Translations under genes and position numbers: made by a program | In this document: one piece after another, positions 60,446 to 64,000 of the stretch | How positions within the stretch are numbered: position 1 is the first letter of the stretch | How the letters are laid out: the number at the start of each line of letters is the position of its first letter | Origin: Channa striata | Lineage: Eukaryota; Chordata; Actinopteri; Anabantiformes; Channidae | Assembly: GCA_033026295.1 (NCBI GenBank) | Contig: CM065184.1 | Location: forward strand, 10,791,501-10,855,500 | DNA: 64,000 nt | Direction: 5' to 3' | Notes under the pieces: generated by a model | What the model saw: only the letters and a program-made list of their open reading frames with translations | Told to the model about the DNA's origin: nothing | Databases searched by the model: none

Positions 60446-63400
60446 CCCCAGTGTGATTCTGTGGGAGAAAAATAACACAACACCGTTGATCAGAGCTGCT
60501 CAGCCTGCCTGCTCCGCACTCGGGGCCCCTGACAGAAGCAGTGATGTTTGAGATGCAGGGAGCCCGGAGTTTGTCCACCACTGATTAGTTAAAAACTCAA
60601 GCTCTTCCTGCACAGCTGCAGCTGATATGCCCGTCTGTGGAACTTGACACAAGGTCCGAACAAGCGGGTTTTCGCAACGGGATTTAAGTGGCTACACACA
60701 GAAGGATGCGTAAACAAAGACGCACAAACTCACGTGCATGGGAGCAATACGCGCACAGACAAACGCTCTCTGCAGTGTGGAAGAGCTGCTGTTTAATTTG
60801 TAAAACACTGCTCGGCAAAGCTGGAGCAAAGCAGGCAATTAGAGGCTCTTCTTCCTGAGCACTTGACTATATTCCTTTAACCTTTACACAATGATTTTGT
60901 CAAAGGATTTGTCACCTTCACAGTGGGGCCTTCACACACAGCTTTTCAAAACACACAATAGGGAAAAAGAAGGAAAAAAAAAACTTAAAATCCTCCTGTG
61001 AGGATTTGGGAACTTATATAACTCCCAATTATCAAAACTTCTTCTTGCAGCCATTTCAGGCCTCCTCTCTGTTTGTAAGACTCACAAAATATCTACAGTG
61101 CCACTGAAGAGTGTATAATGCCTGTGTGCCCACATGACTGGTGAAAACACTCCTGCTCTTTCTGCCCCGCTGAGTCCTGCTGCATAATGGGGGTCTTGAA
61201 GGCTCTGGGCTCAGAGCAGGCCTGCCTAACAAAGCCTTGGTGGCTTGCAGCAGACAGGAGAGTGTGTTTGCGAGCCAGTTGCCAAAAACTAATTTTCAGG
61301 AGGTTTTCTGTGGGATGCAGTGGCAGCAGCATGACAGTGTGAGGTTTAGATATCTTGGTGAGCGAGGAGGGCTGGGGTTGAGATATGTAGGTCTTTTGTA
61401 AAGGTCCAGAGACTTGGTTCAAGAAGAGGAAGTTCGTAAATTGGTAGTTCTGAATAAATTTCAGAAGTACGCGAGGTTGGAATTTTTTTCCCTTTTCTAC
61501 TTTTTTGTTTGTTTCATTTCACATGTAAATTTCCATCACCTCATCAACCAGTTTTTGAAATCCATTTAAGATTAGCTGCACAAAGAAAATCCACTTTCCC
61601 CAGTCTGTCAGATAGACACATATTTATTTCTTTCAGGGTATTTCTGGCTTCTTTTCCCTCAACATTCACTTTCCCTTTCTCTGCAAAGTAATGTACCTGT
61701 TTACCTGTTGGGTGGTCTTGAGCTGGCCAAAACTAAAGTCCCAGTCCCTCCAATCTAAGTGTAGAGTAGCTGCTAATCCGATTTCAGGAAACAGCCAAGC
61801 CCCCACCTCCCTACAGTCCAAACCCCCTTACCTTTCCCAATCCCAGCTTACCCCCTCTCCTCAGAAAAGCAAAGGAATAAAAGAAAACTGAGTCACTGTG
61901 AACAAAGTGGAGGGAGAAATATGCAAACTGATAGAGTTTGATTATTTAGGCGTTTTTCAGGAGCCACCTAAATCCTTTGTGGACTGCATAACCAGGGCTG
62001 TCATACGTATCTAGCCCTTTAATAAGGTGTGATACTAGGAACATATTACCTGCTCACTGACTGGTCTGTCTTCTGAGTCCACTCTGCCCTCTCTGGGACA
62101 TTACAGAGTCCAAACATAAAGCAGTGTTTCATGGTGCTGGGGCTTATCTGGCCTCTGAAAGTATGTGAGACATGCCAGGAAACAAAGGGGCGTCTCTGAG
62201 CCCACTAGCAGGGTGAGCATATCTCTTTCACAGGGCACACATCTCCCTGCTTTTACTTATTTGACGGGCTTATGGTGGTTTTCAGTGGAGAAAGTCTGCA
62301 CCTGTGAAGAGACTGAGCAGTGCAGCCGTGGACCACGACTGCTGAAGAAGAGACAAACATCAGACACACTAGTGCTCACTAGCATTTAGGCTTTCATATG
62401 AAGAGCATGTTGTGTGAGGATGTGTGATATAAAAACGCAATTTGACCAGTATTCTTGTGGTGTAAAGCTGTAGTGATTGATTGTTGACTTATATACTAAG
62501 ATGACAGCCGATAAAAAGCATTAACGAATCCTTATCTCCAGTCAATAAACAGTACAACAACAGAAATGGACCTGTAATTAAAATTTACAGTACAAATAAC
62601 TAAATACCACATTCTGGTGTTCCCTTATGGATTGTTTATTTGATTAATATTGCACTGACCTGAAAGAAATATTTGATGGTGCCAAGCATCCTGTTTTCTG
62701 AAACTAGCTTTTATGTCGTTCGCAGAAAACTGTAACTACAACACGCAGGAGAAAGAATGAAATAGTGAATTTCCACTGTCGCCCAAAGAGTATATTATAA
62801 GATTATAAATGACTGTGCAAAGGCTTCCTATTGCATGACCCACATTTACAGTCTGTTATGGGGAGAGAAGTGGACCAGAGTGACAGTGTGTTGAGGCTGG
62901 AGTCAGACTCTGCTCAGCCTGAGGAAAGCATGGCCTCAACTGGCCAAACATGAGCAGTACAAGGCACAGCACTTCAGCCTTCCCACTGTTTGAACGTACA
63001 CGTCATCTTATAGGACAGTTACCGGGACACTTTTTAGTCTGTATAAATCCAATGTACATCAAACATGCATTTATTTACAAAGCTCTTTTCTGAAGCAGTG
63101 GAAAAAACTGGACATTACTGCGATTGACACGTTTCTCTGCAAAGGTGCACGAACGCAACACAAAGCAACATCCTACTACTGACATGAATAATTCTGCAAC
63201 AACATACGCACGTGTATACACACACTTACACACGCAGACACTGGTGTTTGCACAGCCGAGTGTGTGAGATGAGGGGATGGATGTCACTGTGTCACAGCTG
63301 ATCCCGGGTTGTACTGTCAGACAGCAGAGACCCTCAGGGCCCTCTTTTACTACCGAGGATACAACAGTCCATACGGCATCTGTCGTACCCACTGAAACAT

Positions 63401-64000
63401 AAGTGATTGTGTGTGTGTCTTTATTTTACATACATGTCTCTGAGGGAACATTTGTGTGTCTGTTTTTGTGCGTGTACGTTCATGGGAAGGTGCATCCGGT
63501 GCCTTCCGAAGCATCTTTCTGCAACACTAAATTTAAAAATGTAAATCTGCATCCTACGTCCGCCATCTACACTTTTTCCACTCGGTCCACTTATTGTCAC
63601 CTGCCATTGTGGCCACCCACCTGATTAGCCCCAGTGTCCAGAGCTTCAGCTGTGTTTGTGTCTCCCGTCTTTAACAACAGGTAACTCTGCCTGCTGCCAC
63701 CGATGACCTTGGTGTAGCACTTCTACTAAAGTAGAATTGCTCCATAAATGGTGAGTAAACCGAGTGTCTGGGGTTAAAAGCAAACAAAGCTAAATAAAAG
63801 TGACTTGTTTGTAATTGTGGTGGGGCTTCTGTTCCCGGTGTGATTCTTTACAGAGGATCTTTCTACAGAGTGAGAGGCTTTATTGCCTGATTGACTTTCA
63901 GCTGCTGGTTTAAAGCCACCACCGGCAGTTTGCTATGCCGGGTTTTGAGAATAATGTAGTCATAACTACTAAACCTGCAAAATGTCAACATGTTGGCACT
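60443..64000. other. Distal non-coding region to the window end
   Basis: Ordinary non-repetitive vertebrate intergenic sequence. Open frames of up to about 109 codons exist on the minus strand (61093-61422, 63075-63392), but they lack splice or start support and resemble nothing I know. The neighbouring gene is not reached. Confidence 0.5.

Noticed and set aside
61093..61422. 109-codon minus-strand frame as a possible neighbouring-gene exon
   Set aside because: No recognisable domain and no convincing splice sites; within the length expected by chance in 64 kb.

Overview
The window is vertebrate nuclear DNA, almost certainly from a ray-finned (teleost) fish. It has large introns with consensus GT/AG splice sites, frequent CA/GT, TTA and homopolymer microsatellites, one copy of a dispersed repeat common in teleosts, and a single recognisable multi-exon gene. 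That gene is a Pax2/5/8 transcription factor on the + strand. Its Pax2-type N-terminus, C-terminus (ending AYDRH) and a 15-residue cassette remembered from zebrafish pax2a make pax2a the best call; the a/b paralogue choice is less certain than Pax2 itself.

Layout: 1-5.6 kb is upstream non-coding DNA. At 5.62-5.83 kb lies a CpG-rich distal first exon, apparently alternative, encoding MAHSAGRS and ending in phase 1. At 9.4-9.9 kb is a second CpG-rich block with the proximal first exon (MDIHCKADPFSAMHR). Exons 2-12 run from 11,245 to the stop at 34,239. They encode the paired domain (exons 2-4), the octapeptide YSINGILG (exon 5), a 45-nt cassette (exon 6), the residual partial homeodomain (exon 7) and the C-terminal transactivation/inhibitory region (exons 8-12), including a symmetric 216-nt exon (exon 9) that resembles PAX8 rather than mammalian PAX2. 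All junctions agree in phase. With every exon the product is 478 residues; without exons 6 and 9 it is 391.

The 3'UTR starts at 34,240 and probably ends near 36,965, with an earlier AATAAA at 35,725. From there to 64,000 (27 kb) I find no convincing coding exon on either strand. This looks like a regulatory gene desert such as commonly flanks developmental transcription factors, with several repeat-free blocks that may be conserved non-coding elements. It also holds a 22-nt minisatellite in which seven units carry the AP-1 core TGACTCA.

The most interesting observations are the distal first exon, which implies a two-promoter arrangement like that of Pax5, and the PAX8-like exon 9, which carries a VKRE SUMOylation-type motif. 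I saw no CRISPR array, rRNA, tRNA or intact transposon gene.
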